DNA from: Sialis fuliginosa
Lineage: Eukaryota; Arthropoda; Insecta; Megaloptera; Sialidae
Reading direction: 5' to 3'
NCBI GenBank assembly: GCA_961205875.1
Contig: OY540813.1
Coordinates: 3,443,001-3,507,000, forward strand
Length of the DNA: 64,000 nucleotides
Under the pieces are notes generated by a model that worked only from the letters and a program-made list of their open reading frames with translations, searched no databases and was not told the DNA's origin. Positions 61,824 to 64,000 of this stretch are shown in pieces (the first letter of the stretch is position 1; every line of letters begins with the position of its first letter). Position numbers and translations under genes: made by a program.

Positions 61824-62151
61824 CAGTGGCGTAGATGGGGAGGGGGGTGATTGAGATGATCAATCACCCCCCATGAGTTTAGTTAAAGATTTTTTTGAAT
61901 AAAATTGTAGAAGTAAATGGGAAAAATTTGATAAATTAAGAGTAAAAAAAAAGGTCTTGAATTCTTTTGAAGTTATGAATTACCTTTTTTCCTTTTTTTT
62001 AGTAATAAAGAGTAAATTGAATACAAAAAATGTATGATTAAAAAAAAAATTTAAATTACATATTAATCATTTTTTTTTCGCATATTTTAGAGGCCCCTCA
62101 GCCGCCACTTGTCATATCGCCCCCCATCGTAAAAAGCTATCTACGCCACTG
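61824..62151. mobile_element. hAT-type MITE, 328 bp
   Basis: Ends CAGTGGCGTAGATGG and ATCTACGCCACTG have duplications TCAAAAGC / TCAGAAGC (7/8). Internal ATCAATCACCCCCCAT. Confidence 0.85.
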
Positions 62152-62399
62152 TCAGAAGCCAAAACATTTTACTCTCAATTCACTTTTTTTGTGATAAGAA
62201 AAAAATGTATAAAAAATTAACACATAAAAAAAATATTTTTTAAATTGAAAATTGTGATGTAACATTTATAAAATAACACTATTTTATATTACTTACTAAT
62301 TTCTACCAATATCAAAAGTATAATTAAAAATTGAAAATGTAAATAAGAAAATTATAAATGTTGAAACATTTATGATATGTGTCAGTGTATCAGAGTAAA

Positions 62400-62590
62400 T
62401 GCAACAGGGGGCAGCTTGTTGCTCCATTAAACGGTGTGACCCGGCCGGCGGACAAAGCTCCTCTCTCCCCCCGCACACCGCGCACCCGCTTTACAACTCA
62501 AAGCCCACCTCGAGCCGACGCTCGAATATTTCTACAACGACAGCAATTCGTTACCGTTGTTTTTCTTTTTACAGAGGTATGGGAGGGAGT
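62400..62590. other. CpG-rich block, possible promoter or untranslated exon
   Basis: GACCCGGCCGGCGGACAAAG and CCCCGCACACCGCGCACCCG stand out strongly from the A+T-rich flanks. On the plus strand TTTTTCTTTTTACAG|AGG is a good acceptor at 62572. Overlapping frames in several registers make coding doubtful. Confidence 0.25.
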
Positions 62591-62861
62591 TGTTATTTTT
62601 GTATAATTTTAATTCGGTGCTTGTTCGTGCTTTTTTTGTAAACATCTCGTACTTTGCGTTACACTTTTTTGTGTGTTTAAGTTTCTAAGGTTTTCGTGTA
62701 ATTAATACTCAAGACTAAAATCGTAATGAGTACGATGGTAAAAGAATTATTTATGTAGAATGAGTTTTTGTTGCTGATGATATTAAAAGTAATTGATATT
62801 GTATTATTATGATAATGCGTCTTAAGATATTAACTTAAACACTTTATTTAATATTTATATA

Positions 62862-63372
62862 AGGTAGTGGCACCAGTCTTGGCAAGGACCCCAGTAATAA
62901 AAAATTTTAATAAAATGTACAGAATTAGAAATATGTGTTGATATTTGATTACTACCATTTCTGAATATTAATCTATATACATTTAACTGTCTTACAGCGT
63001 GATTTGATAACAATCGGCCAATAGGTGTCAAAATGGTGGACATTTAAATTATTAGTATAATTTATTTATTAATTATTATATTATCATAGGAACTGTTTTA
63101 CATTGTTTCAAATTTGACGATTCTTTCTTTTATATCTTTTGTGTCATTTATCATTTTTGTTATCATTAGCAAGTGTCCATCACTGCGTGCTCATTACTGG
63201 TTTTACTTTACCCATTACTGGAGAAAAAACAAAAACAAAATAAAAGGCTATAATTAAAAAAAAACTATGTTTGCGGACTTTGGAAATTAAATTGATTAAA
63301 TTAAAACAAGCCCATCAATCCAAAAAAACCGAAAACTTGCTCTTATAGCGGCCATAACTGGTGCCTTTATCT
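62862..63372. mobile_element. AGGTACTGG-family MITE, inverse orientation
   Basis: Left end AGGTAGTGGCACCAGTCTTG. The interior is the reverse of the 4.8-kb and 23.5-kb copies. The right end is worn (CATAACTGGTGCCTTTATCT). Confidence 0.7.
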
Positions 63373-63484
63373 TGGTATTTATATTTCTTCGTCTCGAAAA
63401 GCTTTAAAATGAGTTATTTACAAAAAAATAATTATTTGTGTACCTAGTTCATAAAATGCCACAGACAGACAGACAGACAGATAT

Positions 63485-63600
63485 ATGCACAACCAACTTT
63501 ATTTTACGTTTTGAAATTAATACAATCAGAATTTGTTTTTATCTCCGACGGTAATACAATATACTTCCATTTCTTTCAGAACATGGAAGTAAAAACAGAA
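63485..63600 (+). repeat. Fragment of the 34.3-kb hAT family
   Basis: Matches about 35.03-35.15 kb, with TACAATCAGAATTTGT and CTTTCAGAACATGGAAGTAA. Confidence 0.65.
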
Positions 63601-64000
63601 ACAAATTAATAATGTAAACGTAACAATTAAGACATTTGAGCAGAAACGTTAATCACACGTAAAACACGAGCTTTTGGAACGTTATAATTGAATAACAACA
63701 CTTAACACAGTGAAATCATGAATGTTCCCATGAGAGTCCGCTGTCTAATAGAGCGAACTAACATCGTTAATTTATAAGCTGTACTCAAATCAACAGTATA
63801 CTGCCACTACTACTAAAACACACGTCCTCCCCGCCTTCCCCCCTCCCCACGTCCCACTCTCTGTTCGAAACAACACTCAAGGCCACCGATGATTGATGTG
63901 GTATTCGGAATAAGTAGGCTGTGAACGGTGATTACAAGATTGGGTGGGTAATTCACTTGTTTTGAGTGTGTGAGATCTAGTCGCAGGTGACGTCATGCGG
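63601..64000. other. Window edge, moderately G+C-rich
   Basis: The last 200 bp are less A+T-rich and end with CAGGTGACGTCA (63984-63995), an overlapping E-box and CRE-like site. No exon is recognised, but a promoter beyond the edge is possible. Confidence 0.25.

Noticed and set aside
30664..64000. Search for a canonical SNAG exon (MPRSFLVK) of scratch on the minus strand
   Set aside because: The GGCAT contexts I checked by eye did not give such a peptide. The exon may lie outside the window or be missed by eye.

Overview
This is animal nuclear DNA, most likely from an arthropod and probably an insect. It is very A+T-rich (clearly above 70% by eye), has GT-AG introns, and is packed with non-autonomous DNA transposons. 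The only gene I can name securely is a Scratch-type member of the Snail zinc-finger family on the minus strand at 29.4-30.7 kb. Its five-finger block and its N-terminal block fit insect Scratch proteins. Species and order cannot be resolved from this window.

Layout. 0-9 kb: A+T-rich non-coding DNA with palindromic MITEs (a Harbinger-like one at 1.58 kb, several members of an 'AGGTACTGG' family, and a long fold-back at 7.1 kb). 9-11 kb: a hammerhead-ribozyme-like motif on the minus strand, then a candidate CACTA-type element with a perfect 21-bp hairpin, a decayed minus-strand reading frame and a dense subterminal array of GTGTGTT/AACACAC motifs. 12-29 kb: more MITEs, a 167-nt hairpin at 20.4 kb, a possible cryptic exon at 17.2 kb and a repeat-linked open frame at 24.7-25.05 kb. 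29.1-30.7 kb: the two 3' coding exons of scratch. Its 5' exon or exons would lie at higher coordinates and were not found. 31-64 kb: probably intron or upstream territory of scratch plus unrelated DNA, again full of transposon copies. Exon-like islands occur at 36.4 kb (-), 41.4 kb (-) and 44.3 kb (+, degenerate lola-like zinc fingers). A Harbinger element at 42.5 kb keeps a transposase N-terminal remnant. Several low-A+T islands could be regulatory.

Mobile-element content. Seven short elements and one 1.1-kb element have CAG/TAG-type ends. Each is flanked by matching 8-bp duplications (6/8 to 8/8), the hAT signature. Two elements have 3-bp TAA duplications (PIF/Harbinger signature). At least eight copies belong to a TA-flanked family with AGGTACTGG ends. 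Three fold-back copies share one palindrome (about 7.1, 11.6 and 31.4 kb) and another fold-back lies at 50.6 kb. No tRNA, rRNA or CRISPR array was found. All coordinates come from reading the sequence by eye. Homology claims rest on remembered family motifs, not on a search.
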